A DNA stretch of 64,000 bases, taken from NCBI GenBank assembly GCA_037576215.1, contig JBANDB010000006.1, positions 682,001-746,000 on the forward strand. Reading direction: 5' to 3'. Positions 47,561 to 59,106 of the stretch are shown piece after piece (the first letter of the stretch is position 1; each line of letters starts with the position of its first letter). Position numbers and translations under genes: made by a program. The notes under the pieces were generated by a model. It searched no databases and was not told the DNA's origin. It saw nothing but the letters and a program-made list of their open reading frames with translations. This DNA comes from Armillaria gallica. Its lineage: Eukaryota; Basidiomycota; Agaricomycetes; Agaricales; Physalacriaceae.

Positions 47561-50297
47561 TCAAAAGCAATGCTTGTGGGGATTCACATAATCCAAGAGC
47601 AGTTCTTCGAACTGCCCCAACCTCGGCAGCACAACTTCCCCATCCAGCGTCTTGCTATCCACCCACGCCTTCACTTTCGCCACGATGTTATCGACACCGA
47701 ATCCGAAGATCTCATACAGGGTGGCCTGGGGCGCACTCTGCCCGAAGGTATGCATGCTAAGGGACGCATGCGCGTAGCGCGCCCAGCCGTACGACGACCA
47801 GGCCTCGATGGCTACCACGAGCGCTTTGCCATTCCCGAGCACAAAATCGCGGTACTCGTACGATTGCTTGTCAAAGTGCGCTTGACTGGGCATCGAGACA
47901 ACGCGTACGCGGAGGTTTAACTCATCACCGAGGCGTTTAGCAGTTTCGATGGAACGCGTGACCTCAGAGCCAGAGGATATAATGATGAGTTGGGGACAGG
48001 AATCATCGGAAGAAGTGGAGAAGATGGGATACGCGCCAAGCTTGACCTTGGATCGGTCAGAGTGTTCGTGTAAGGGAACGGGCTGACGGGAAAGAGCAAA
48101 GAGCGAAGGGGTATGCGGTGAATCTAGAGCGATTTCCCAGGCGCCCACTGTGAAGAAGAGTTGTTTGATGAATATGATGGCATGTAAAATATCCTTGATA
48201 CGCACTGCATTCCTCAGCATCTGCTGGTCGGATGAAGTTGTAGTTGGGAAGGCTTCGGTAGAATGAAGCCAGTCTGAAACATGGTTCAGAAAGCGATACG
48301 ATGCACACTGATGCAATATGACATACGCAATGGGCTGGTGCGTGGGACCATCCTCGCCGATACCAATGGAATCATGAGTACCGATTCCAATGATCCGGAG
48401 ACCTTGAAGCGCCGACATACGCGCCGCTGGAGCAGCATAGAGCCAGAATTGGAAGAAAGTTGAGCAGATACTGAGGATATCGTGAGAACACTTGACTAGG
48501 AATCACGCATATACGTACGGGATAAACATGCCATTCTGATACGCACTTATACCATTGGAAAGGCCAATCATAGCAAACTCCCGAATTCCATACCGTATCT
48601 GGCGACCGGAATAATCCCCTAAGCCTGTGTCAGGCTGTGGACAAAATCACTTCAGTTCGGAGTATTGTAAAGAAGGCGGGGAGCTGACATGCTGGAACTC
48701 GACTTGGTTCGGGAAGCTGACAAACGTGGACTCCAAGAGGTCAGCAGAGCCAGCAACAAACTGTTTAAACTTAGGAACCAGTGTAGTGACTGCGATACCC
48801 GAGGATTTTCGCGTGGGCTGCTCAACCGTGGGGAGTTCCGACTTGGTAGGAAGAAGCTCCCGCCACCCGTCAGGAAGATTTCCGGTCAAACGCTGCTGGA
48901 TTTCAGCATACTCTGCCGGATAGGCTTCAGCGTATTTCATGTAGAGAGTTTTCCATTGCTCCTCGTCCTCATGACCCCGAGCAACGACGGGGCGGAAGTA
49001 TTCTGGACACCAGTTAGTTCTAAATATAGCATGTCAAAAAATACGGACCATAGACTTCATCCGGGATATGGCATTTGACCCTGGGATCAAAGCCAAAGAC
49101 GTCCTTCACGTATTCAACCTCTTCGACGCCAAGAGGCTGTCCGTGAGCCGCACCGGAATTAGCGCGATGACTTCCGTACCCAATTACGGTGCGGATGTGG
49201 ACGAAGATAGGCTTGCCTTCGATAGTCTTGGCTTCATCAAGAGCTTCTAAGATTGCAGGAAGCTAAATATAATTGAGCCAAGGTGGAAGCAAAATCGGAT
49301 TATAGGAGGGCATACATCGTTCGTGCCGTCTTGCACTTCAATGACGTGGAATCCGTTAGCAGCGACCTTGGCGGAAGTGTCGTCAGTAAAACAGTTGACG
49401 ATACTGCCATCGACGGTGACCTGGACGTCAACGCTTAGAATTGCTGTAAATATTGAAGGATCCAAGGCGCACCTGATTGTCATCGTAGATTACAATGAAG
49501 TTGTCTAACCGAAGATGTCCTGCAAGAGACAGCGCCTCCTGACCGACCCCTTCTTGTAAACAGCCGTCGCCGGTGAAACACCATATTTTGTGATCCACGA
49601 TATTGAAGCCAGGTTTATTGTACGTCGCTGCCAAATTCTTTGCGGCGATAGCGAGGCCAACAGCGTTAGCGATTCCCTGGCCAAGAGGTCCGGTGGTCAC
49701 CTGAAGCGGCGGCTACATTTATCGTTTCAACTTGAACGGACAAAATCCCCCACCTCGATTCCGGGGAACTCGATTTCGGGATGTCCCGCCGCCATACCAA
49801 AGTCGGGGTTATGATACGTTTTGAGTTGATCAGCAGTCCATGCATCGTAACCGGCCAGGTGAAGATGAATGTATTGAAAGAGACAGGCGTGTCCGGCGCT
49901 AAGAACGAACCGATCACGATTGAACCTGGGGAAACGTTAGTTTGACAGGAAACTACGGGGTACCCAGATTGCCCGGATCACGCGTACCAGTCAGGATCCT
50001 TCGGGTTGTACCTCATCGCAAAGCGCCAGAGAGCAACGCCGATGGCGGCAGCCCCCATGACCGTACCAGGATGACCGCCTGTGTGCTAAATAATGCGCAT
50101 ATAATGACCCGAAGTACCGAAACGTGATACCGAGACGCGTACCTCCTGCGTCAAGTCCGCGCCCAGGCATCGTATGGTATTGATAACGAGTTTTTCGACC
50201 GTGTTCTAAAAGGAGTTATAATAAGAACTGTGAGAAGAACGACTGATACCGCGCGTACATTGATGACTCTGTTCAGCTTGACAGTTGGGTGAGCCAT
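47561..50297 (-). CDS. Transketolase family enzyme (transketolase or dihydroxyacetone synthase)
   Basis: The ATG at 50297 (MAHPTVKLNRVIN) starts a multi-exon gene. Blocks in order are HTGGHPGTVMGAAAIGVALW, NRDRFVLSAGHACLFQY, GPLGQGIANAVGLAIAAKNL, CFTGDGCLQEGVGQEALSLA (ThDP motif start, GDGC), FIVIYDDNQVTVDGSI, GYGSHRANSGAAHGQPLG, TGLGDYSGRQIRYGIREFAM, GTHDSIGIGEDGPTHQP, NYNFIRPADAEE and LIIISSGSEV. The protein ends DYVNPHKHCF*. All ThDP and sugar-phosphate segments are represented. The shortened C-terminal domain and divergence from housekeeping transketolase suggest a second, specialised copy, possibly of dihydroxyacetone-synthase type. It transfers two-carbon units between ketose and aldose phosphates. 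Start codons of this gene and the SDR gene are divergent, 415 bp apart. Confidence 0.87.
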
Positions 50298-50712
50298 GAT
50301 AATAGTTCCAGGTTGAAGACAAGAGCCGCTACGCAGCAGCTCGGGGTAGCAAAACAGAACTCCATTTCTCCGAGGCGTGAGAAATTACGGACCCCGCAGA
50401 TGTTGACGGCAAGGAAAGATGACGGGAAAAGACAAGATGTGCTCCGGCCCGGGACGCAGGACGGATCTTGTGACCCTGTGCACGTGCACGGATCTTACTT
50501 GAATTTCAAATACCGATATCTCCGATCCTTGAATGCCGCCGCGTTCTCGTTTTACCATTACCCCGCCGGCCCCATATCGTCTACCCCGCAAAAATTAAGT
50601 AATGTCTTTTTATGGCCGGGTGGTTGGGTTAAATGGCGGGGTCAACTACAGCATTTCTTCAGCATTTCTTTCCCTCTCTCGCCCTCTTTTATATCTCTAG
50701 ATTTCTACAACA
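50298..50712. promoter_or_regulatory. Divergent promoter, transketolase-type gene and SDR
   Basis: A 415-bp region between divergent starts. It is GC-rich in the middle, with several CGG/CCG triplets (around 50443-50457 and 50562-50574) of the type bound by Zn2Cys6 regulators; such a regulator gene lies immediately beyond the SDR. A pyrimidine-rich stretch precedes the SDR ATG. Binding is inference. Confidence 0.35.
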
Positions 50713-52004
50713 ATGGCTCCCATGGCTTCCTTTGATTTCTCTGAGCACCACGCCACTCCCCCAACGTCGGCAGTCGCGCCCCTTTTACAAGACCCTGCGA
50801 TATCTCAGTTATTTGCACTGAGTGGCCGAACGGCTGTCGGTACGCGTGACTGTTAATCCTTGACTATGTTCCACGGCTGACCGCGTTCTTGATAGTTACT
50901 GGTGCCGCTCGTGGCCTCGGAATAACCCTTGCTGCAGCCCTGTTGGAAGCAGGTGCTCATGTCTACTGTCTCGACATTCTACCGGAACCATCTCCGAAGG
51001 AATGGGCGGCTCTCGTCGTAAAGTCCAAGGAACATAACCTAACCGTCAACTATCGCCAAGTCGACATCACCAAATCTGACATGGTCAAGTCAGTTTTCGA
51101 ATCTATAGCCGCAGAGGCTCCTTGTCCCGTCCGTGTGTTGGTCGCCGCTGCTGGAGGTAAGTCTCGTGGTTATATTCTACATGCACGGAGATAAAGTGTC
51201 TGTGCTCGAACTTGGACTGAGCTCTTTGGATGTGCTTGTCATGTTCGTTGTTGCCAAGCGCGTCTAAAAACTTCGTGCTTGGGTCCGAATTCAAGTTTAC
51301 CTCGGAAGTTCTTCTGAAACCAATACTCAAACCTTTTTTGTACAGTTCAACAGGAGTGCCCCGCGATCGACTTCAAGACCGAGGACATGCGACGAATAAT
51401 GGACATCAATGTTGTCGGCTCGTTCAACACTGCCCAGGCGGCTGCCATTACCATGTTTAAGCATGGCCTCGGTGGATCCATCGTTATGATCGCATCTATG
51501 AGTGGCACCGTAGCCAACAAGGGGCTGTTCTGTACTCCATAGTACGTGTATCCATTCATACGCGCCACAGAGTAGTTATTAATATTCGAACCATAGCAAC
51601 TCTTCTAAGGCGGCCGTCTTGCAAATGTGCCGTTCATTATCTATGGAATGGGCTGGGAATGGGGTCCGTGTCAACACGATAAGCCCCGGATACATCAAGA
51701 CGGCAATGACGGAGATGCTCTTGGCGGCAAAGCCAGAGCTAGGGAAGCAGTGGGCAGATGATAACCCCCTTCATCGTATCTCCCTTCCCTGGGAATACAA
51801 AGGCTCCGTAATTTTCCTTGCATCTGACGCGAGTTCTTTTTGTACTGGTTCCGACTTGCGGGTTGAGTGAGTAATATCTTCGCCGCCCTCATGATCCGTC
51901 GCTCACATGGTTCCTCACACGTTTCAGCGGCGGTCACTGTGGTGAGTACAAGTCCCGTTCAATATGCGTTCCTGCATCTCATCCCATCATTTCTAGCATG
52001 GTAG
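50713..52004 (+). CDS. Short-chain dehydrogenase/reductase (polyol/ketose type)
   Basis: Six exons close to 291 aa: 50713-50839, 50896-51156, 51346-51541, 51597-51866, 51928-51941 and 51997-52004. The last two are only 14 and 8 nt. Motifs are VVTGAARGLGITLAAALLEA (TGxxxGxG cofactor site), VLVAAAG, RIMDINVVGSFNTAQAAA, IVMIASMSGTVANKG (Ser), PYNSSKAAVLQMCRSL (Tyr-x3-Lys), VRVNTISPGYIKTAMTE and the ending DGGHCAW*. This resembles NADP-dependent ketose/polyol SDRs (sorbose reductase, arabinitol and mannitol dehydrogenase group). Intron 2 (51157-51345) is unusually long at 189 nt. The adjacent transketolase-type gene fits a role in sugar or polyol metabolism. Confidence 0.92.
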
Positions 52005-52371
52005 CATTCTCGTTTTTCTTCTTTTCATTTGGGTCATCTGGAAGCATAGGGCTAGCATACATCCTCTGTAATTCATCACTGTTCCTAGATATAGATGCCG
52101 CAAAAAATCCGATACTTTTTTAAGCGTTTCGCTGCATTGATGGGGTCTCGATCGTAATGCACGTCATGTGGCAAAAATTTATATGCAGGCCGTTCTCATC
52201 TGCGACCGGGACAACCCTACCCCACTACTTCTTGACGTCTCCCTACCCCAACCTTACCCCACCTTTCTTTTCTACTTACTACTTGCTCTAATATCTATCA
52301 CTTCGATATCTCAACATCAGTCTTCGACATACCGTGCCCTTTAAGGCAACAAAATTGTCATATTTAGGCGG
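52005..52371. promoter_or_regulatory. Upstream region of the Zn2Cys6 gene
   Basis: A 367-bp spacer with CT-rich tracts (repeats of CCCTACCCCA type at about 52210-52262) typical of fungal promoters just ahead of the start codon. It also contains the 3' end of the SDR transcript. No defined operator was seen. Confidence 0.35.
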
Positions 52372-55300
52372 ATGGAGACACCGGCAGCGCCCACTGAAGG
52401 TCTTTCGCCGCAGTCAGTCAATGGCTCATCGTGCCCAGCGGAGGTGCACCAGTCCCAACCACGCTTCCTTGCCTGTCTTCGGTGCAGAGCAAAGAAGGCG
52501 AAATGCGACAATATCCAACCCGTGTGCGGCACATGCGCCAAAGGCAACGCAGAATGCGTCAGGCCGAGCGGGCGACGGCGAAAGCGCACTCGGAAGGAGA
52601 TGGAGGAGGCTGAGCGGGAGGATCCGACCTTGAAACGGTCGCGAAGCGCATATAACGACCAGAATTTCAAGCAATTTCCCATGGTGCGTAGCTACTTCAC
52701 TATCTGCTTACTAGATAGCTGATTTCTGCAGCAGCAGCACGGCAATGTGATTCAACAAATACAGTATCCGATACCCTTCACATCAGCGCCTGCAATGTTC
52801 TCCCAGCCCCGCCCACCGCCACCGTTGCAGCACGGACAGGAATTCTCGCAACCAGTACTCCCGAAACATGAACAAGACTCTGTGTCGCCGCCAGCCATCT
52901 ACGCCACTACCGCAGCAAATCCTGACGCTGGCAAGATGGTTGAAGCCCTCAGTCGCCCAATGGCATACCTGGAAGGCGATCCTGGAGAAAGCAAAACGCT
53001 CAAAGTTCGCTATGTGTGTCTTTTCCTCTCCTCCATTGCCATGTCACTCACGCCTTCGGATCTAGTTTCGCTTCGTATGTCATTGACATTTTTCTTTTTA
53101 CGTGATTCTAACGACGGCAATGCCGCAGTCTGGGTGTACGGCAATTCATCCTGGGTTCAACGAGATAGTGATTAAGCTCCGAAGTTCGGCGGCAGGGTCG
53201 CGCTCAAACTCACCGTCCGGGAGGACCATAGGGCCAGGCCATCTTGCTTCCCCGGAGCCTATACTAGAAGACATATCGTCGTTGCCCCCAGATGTCTCAC
53301 TGATTGATACGTTTTTCGATCATTTCTGGCAGCATTGGCCTTTCCTTCGGAGAGAGAAAGTAGAGGAGCGCATCAAGAGGTGGGGATGATACTCCAATGG
53401 TTTACTTAATACTCATATTGATCCAAAATGCAGTGGAACCATGTCAGCATTTTTGCTGCACGCAATGAACGCGCTGGCGGTCCGGTTCGCGCCGCATCCT
53501 ACGCGTAAAGCGTCCCAGTATATCGAAGCTGCCTGGAGTCTGGTCCCGCCGCTTCTGCGATTGCCGTCAACTGATGTCGTGGGCGGCTTGATACTGCTGT
53601 CGTGGGCTGAGTTTGGCGAGGCGAGCGCATTTGCCATGAATGCTGCGTTTACATCTTTGGCTGATCTCGTTTGAATTCAGAATTCGGAGAGTGGTCTTTG
53701 GGTAAGTCGAGGCTGAATAACAGTGTCATAATTTTTTGTGACACTTCGAGTGTGCAGAACTTTTCGGGATTGGCCATGAGAATGGCCGTAGATCTAGGAC
53801 TTCACAAGGTTTGGGTTTACGCTATTGATTGCTTCGTATTCCTGAAACTTTCCGTAGACCGACATTGAATCACCGGATGATGAGGATGTATGCAACGGGA
53901 AGATATTGTTCTGGTGTCTTTTCGTAATGGTAGGCACCAGGTCAGTAACTTCGTGCCTTTTACTGACTGCCCAATCATCCCATTCCAGGATCGAGTGCTT
54001 GCGTTTGGAACTGGTCGCTCTGTGACGATTAATGAAGACATAATTGAGATCCCTCTTCCCACAGAGAACGATTTCGTTCCCCACAGTTCATCAGCGCCTC
54101 CAGTCCTGTCCCCGTTTGTCCGAATTGTCAGATTGTTCTCCCTAGCCGGTCGGATAGCTGACGTGATGGTACGAGTTGTTTTGAACTCATTTCTCAGCGG
54201 CCGTCTTACTAATCTCATCCTGTAGAACCGGAGTCGATGTCCTCGCACGTTGGTGTCGAACCCCATCGTGCATAGCCCCGAAAACCTGCAAGAGCTGCAG
54301 AATCAACTAGTCGAATTCCTAGGCACGTTACCGCCGGGTCTGAGGTATTTCCACCTTTTCTAGCTTAGAACTCCCGCTGATCACTTACGTTTCAGCTGGT
54401 CAGTTGACAATTTCCGAGCACAATCTGCTCGACACCAGGGTGTTCGTTCGAGAATTTTCTACATTTGAGCAGACACTGACGGCTGATGGCGTTTACAGGG
54501 CAGCTTTCTTTTTTTGCACCTTTGGGCGAATGCCGTCCTGGCTTTAATCCATCATCCCAATCTGGGCCATAGCCTCAGCGGTCAAGAGACCCCAATTTCA
54601 GCCGGTGTTAAACGGTCCATAAAGCTGTCTCTGGCTTCTTCCCGACAGATCGCCGACTGTCTGGTTTTTGCGGATCTGTTCGATGCGGCGTCGTATTGTG
54701 CCAACCCGTTCCTTAATCAGTGCATTTTTATTGCTGGTGTTGCGTTCATTCATGATGCACAGTCGGAAGATCTCACGGTTGGTGCGCACTCAACGTTTCT
54801 TAATGGGTTGGTCAAGCAGAATCTGTCTGCGCTGTTGAAAGCGTTGAAGAGGATGGAGGTGTATTGGAATGGACTCGGATATGTCATTAGTGTACGTCCT
54901 TGGTGTTTTGTTTTGAACGAGCCATGGCTCATGTTCTGCAGGTCTTGGAGCAACGGGCCAGCGGTCGTGGATGGTCAAAGGTTGATTTTTCGATCACTTC
55001 GGATAAGGCTGATAATTTTATTTCTCTCCCGGATGCTGGTCTTCTGCGGAGACTCACTCGTGTGAGGGAGCTGTCGTCTAGTTGTATGTCGATTTTCCCT
55101 TCTTCGATTATGAGCTTCACCTAATTGTCCAACAGCAGACAATAGTCCTCGAAATGGCGTCGCTCCCTCTGATAGTATTCCGCAAGTCCAGTTATTGGCA
55201 CCCCCCGAATCGACTAGTTACGCCTCTCTTTACAGTGCATATTCTAAACGGACTGACCTCTTCATGTAGATTGGTCATTCGAGTCCCTGCTTTCTTCGTA

Positions 55301-55376
55301 CCAAGTAGAAGAGGTGACCGCTTCAGACACCGGATATGATTTCTCTGATATTTTTCCCGAGGGTTTTGCATGGTAG
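52372..55376 (+). CDS. Zn2Cys6 fungal transcription factor with Fungal_trans domain
   Basis: The N-terminal binuclear cluster is CLRCRAKKAKCDNIQPVCGT-CAKGNAEC, i.e. C-x2-C-x6-C-x6-C-x2-C-x6-C. A basic linker (GRRRKRTRKEMEE) follows. The middle homology region has LIDTFFDHFWQHWPFLRREK, FLLHAMNALAVRFAPH, LILLSWAEFGENSESGLW, NFSGLAMRMAVDLGLHK and ILFWCLFVMDRVLAFGTGR, where the last phrase is the Fungal_trans signature. The C-terminus ends DFSDIFPEGFAW*, an acidic/aromatic segment that could be an activation domain. One intron (53621-53680) is GC-AG. The gene lies 367 bp downstream of the SDR on the same strand, so local regulation of that neighbourhood is plausible. Confidence 0.88.
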
Positions 55377-55482
55377 ATCGGTAGATTATTTCTTTTTTTA
55401 TGGGTTTTATACACGGTTTATAATGAGATGCTTGTATGTATATTCTTTCTAATCCTCGGGTAATCATCTGTGGGCAGTTCTC

Positions 55483-58291
55483 CTAGATGTATTCTAGGTC
55501 ATCTTCCCCCGGTATTTCCTCGACTTCGCCGTCATGCCTGTCTTCCTCCCCCGGGTCCTCAGGGCTCGACGGGTTATTTCCATACTAGTACAAACTTTCA
55601 GTCGGTGTTGCGGCAGTTGACACTTTGAGAGCTTACCTGCTGCCAGTATCGGGGTCCGTAATCTAGATAGAGCTCTTCTCCCTTGTCGACATTTTCGCCT
55701 ACATTCGGTCAGAACGAAGTAAACGACCGGGAAGAATACGAACAGGTGAAGATTAGGATGCGATGTTCGTCGTTGACATTCTTCACTGTGCATAGATATG
55801 GGTAAGCATTATCTAGTACATGCACGTTCGGAGCGAGACGGACCAAGGACATCACAGTTGGGCTTATCTGAATGGTTTAGATACCTCGTTTCATTTCCCC
55901 GACGCGAAGCGTCCAACGTCAGCGACGAGTTAAGCTCAAAGTTATAATTGAGCCCCGTGTACTTGTTGAGAATGTTGGACCTATGAGAACTTTCCTCCGA
56001 GCCAAGATTCCGGATCTCCCCAACATACTCTGATAGGGAGTTAAGAAATGAGTTGGAACGGAGCCATTAAAGCCATACCGCCGATGTATGTCCAGGCTCT
56101 CAATTCCCTCGTCGCAAAAGCGCCGAGACCGTATTTAGCTGGCTTGGTAGGTTGAATCTTGATATTCTAGGAGGTGTCAATAGAGCGAATGAACATACGT
56201 GGGTACTCACTTGGTTTTGGTTCCTCTGTATCCTCATATTTTGACACTTGTTCCTATGCTTCGCTCCTACAGAAAAGGAGAAATTAGCAAAATGTTTTCT
56301 CACTGACACACCGGCTGACCTCTGAGGTAATCAATTGAGACGCGTGAGGTAGTACCCGGAAGACAATCAAGACTGACCGGGCATCACACTTGATACACAA
56401 TTCTGGATCACATTCCCTGCCTGCCTCAATACAAGGACAGTCGGCTGTTAAGCAGTGATCCATGACCAGCTCATGGGAGCATTTACAACCCTTTCTTCGA
56501 CGGGGACCTGTACTAGCTGATAAGCCCTGCTTTTTATGTTCTCCCAAGTGAGATTTATCTTACATTTCAAGCTGCAACGACAATTTCGCTGGCAATGGTG
56601 GGATTTCAGGTGACATTGGCATTCAGAAGTTTGGTCGCATGGACCGTTATGTGAGCATGGAGGGAGACTGGGCGCCGATTTAGAGATGCAAATAAGTTAC
56701 CAGGGGAGGGCGGCACATACGGTGTGAAATTGCCAGCATTCCCGTCATCCACTGAGAACTGCTGTTAAAGCGCGTACGTATTTTATGAGAAGGATCACTT
56801 GCCGAACAATAGAGGCCCATGTCGACGCTTTTCCTCAATGATTTGCTCCTTCAGAATTCTCTCGTCAGGAAACATTCTTGTCCGGTAGATAAACACCTTT
56901 AACAAGTTAGCAAATACCATCTAATTATGAATCAGAGACCGACCTCTAGGCACGGCTTGCGGCAGATAACAGCAAGAGCACAAGGTGACATATCGGCGTC
57001 AATCTTGAGGACGCTCTCGAGGAATTCAACATCGTCAGGATCATCCCAGTGTACGCCTTCCTGTTTCAGATTTTCACATGAGAAGCGTTGATACGCAAAA
57101 GACACTACATACCATTACTCCGTCTTGCGTTTCATCAAAGCTTCGAAAACAAAGCTCGCCGCAAGGTTCCCATCTTTTAGTTTGAAACCCGCTTTGGTAA
57201 GTGAAGGTTTCGGGACTTCGCGTGGAGGAACCGTGTCTGTGTATCAAAGATGATTATCGGAGAGCGGAGAAATGCATGAGTATTACTCACAGCTATGCAC
57301 CCTGCAGTTCATAACAAGGCAATTGATGTGTGAGCAGAACCGTGAATTAGAAAGACTGATGTCATGGTGAATGTCGTCCTTATCGGACAATCTCCCTAGA
57401 CTGAGGGTGGGGAGATCGGTTAGAGCGCTACCCGGCCAAAATAGGATATCTCTGAAAGAACGGGTGGTTGAGTAGGGTCGGTACGAGACCAAAGTCAAAC
57501 CTTTGAGCCGCCTCCCAGAGAAGGCCTGAAGAACCTGGGGCTCCAACTTTACTATGGAGGATTCCAAGGGTGTCTATGGTAGAGAGAGAAAGTCTCAGGT
57601 CGCCGTAATGAAGTCGCCTCGCCACTTCGAGCTCAATAACATCAACTGAATGCCAATCAATCAGCGACAATGGTATTCCCAGGATAGATTGCCATACATA
57701 CCATCAGGATCCTTAAAATCTTCTGTTTGCCACGCAAAATTTCGAAACGGTTTCAAGTTTTCTGGATTCAAAAACTCTTCTAATGGGAAGGCCTCGTCGT
57801 CTGCATAAGGAATAAAACAAAGGACCTCATCAGAATCGAAAGAAGTGGATTGTCCATTCCTCGAATCCGGAGTACACATCTCGTACTTTAATGGATGCTG
57901 AAACTCGAGGGGGATCCGCACTTGAATTTCAACACACGGAACTTTATAGTGATCTCGAATCGATCCGTCGAGATCGAACGACCGTATCAGGAAACTGTGA
58001 TCGTCGTCATCGTCGTCCTCGACCATCATGGAAGATAAATGGTCGTCGACCTTGAAAAAATCATCACCCCATTGTTCACTGTCGTCCGATTGCGCATCGG
58101 CGATGAGGTACTGGATGTAGGTGCGGGTATCGTTTGCTCCCAAGCGTAAAACTCGTCAAAAACTTGTTTATAGACGCTCAGAGCGGCATCGAGGCGGTCG
58201 TCCATCAAGTAAAGACGAGTTCAACGGTGGAGAACAAGGTTAGAGTTTCGAGTTCCCACGGGCGTGAGGCTTTGATTTCTCCGGCGGACAT
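55483..58291 (-). CDS. EZH2-like SET histone methyltransferase (two N-terminal frameshifts)
   Basis: A minus-strand multi-exon gene. The N-terminal part is acidic (SEQWGDDFFKVDDHLSSMMV). The CXC/pre-SET region has NGPCDQTSECQCHLKSHHCQ, RRRKGCKCSHELVMDHCLTA and DCPCIEAGRECDPELC. The SET domain has KPAKYGLGAFA, EYVGEIRNLGSEE, RGNETRYLNHSDKPNCDV and GEELYLDYGPRYW. CXC followed by a SET with this order is the signature of enhancer-of-zeste (KMT6), the H3K27 methyltransferase of PRC2. With the start at 58291 (MSAGEIKASRPWELETLTLF), two one-base gaps break the frame: at 58207 (ACTTGATG, between VFT and LMDDRLDAAL) and at 58137 (GAGCA, between FYAWE and ANDTRTYIQY). Both sit in short homopolymers and the C-terminal catalytic part is open. 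Confidence 0.8.
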
Positions 58292-59106
58292 GGTGAACCG
58301 TGATCACTCAAAGCCGGAGTTAAGGTGGTCAGAAACAAAATTTCTAGCAAATTGCTGAGCAGAACCCTCCAACAACCGGGTTGATCATCGTCAAATGTGA
58401 ATGGCGAATTCACCAGATCTGGTTCGAAGGTAAAGTACTTGTCATGACCAGTCGTGCCGGCGGCTGCAGTATTCCGCCGCGGCTCGGCTCGGCACGAACG
58501 CGAAGCCAAACTCAGTTTAAAGGAGTATTCTTTAAGTATTATACTCTTCGCCATTCACATAACTTGCGGCGCGTATCATTGAATATTGAAGGTCAGATTA
58601 CAAGTTCTAAAAATACACACGCTACCAGCGTTTCTTGAACAAGGCCATTTCTTGACCTTCTTCGTCCATGTTCAGAGCTTTGACCAATGACCACTTTTCA
58701 GGTTTTCTGTGACCGACCAGCTGGGACGATATCTGTGTGCCTCAACATTAGGCAGTTCTCCTACATGAACCGTTTCTCCAGTGAGAGCCTCTCGTACACA
58801 AATTTCGTTTGTGCTGGGTCGTGGTCCATCGCGACCCTCAAATACGTACTAGTCTCAGCTGGACAGACGACGATATACCTTTCTTGACAGGATGAGGCCA
58901 CGTAGAATGCGTTATTTTCGGACAAAGGCGTAGCCCCGTTCAGACTAATTCAAGTAATTTCCTCGCGGCTTTGAGCGTATATTGTAAACACATACTAGCG
59001 TTTACATGCCTGTTCAAACCATTATACATCCAAATAAATCAAGTGTGGTATCGCGATTGTTCCATCAGCTAAACATACAAATACAGTGCGCTCCAAACGT
59101 CCCCAG
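58292..59106 (-). other. Spacer with a small unidentified minus-strand coding remnant
   Basis: Between about 58865 and 58637 the minus strand reads YVFEGRDGPRPSTNEICVRE, LTGETVHVGELPNVEAHRYR and GHWSKALNMDEEGQEMALFK-KRW*. One base is missing in a TTT run (58679-58681 on plus). It looks like a genuine C-terminal exon, but I do not recognise the family and found no start. The rest of the interval shows nothing. Confidence 0.35.
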
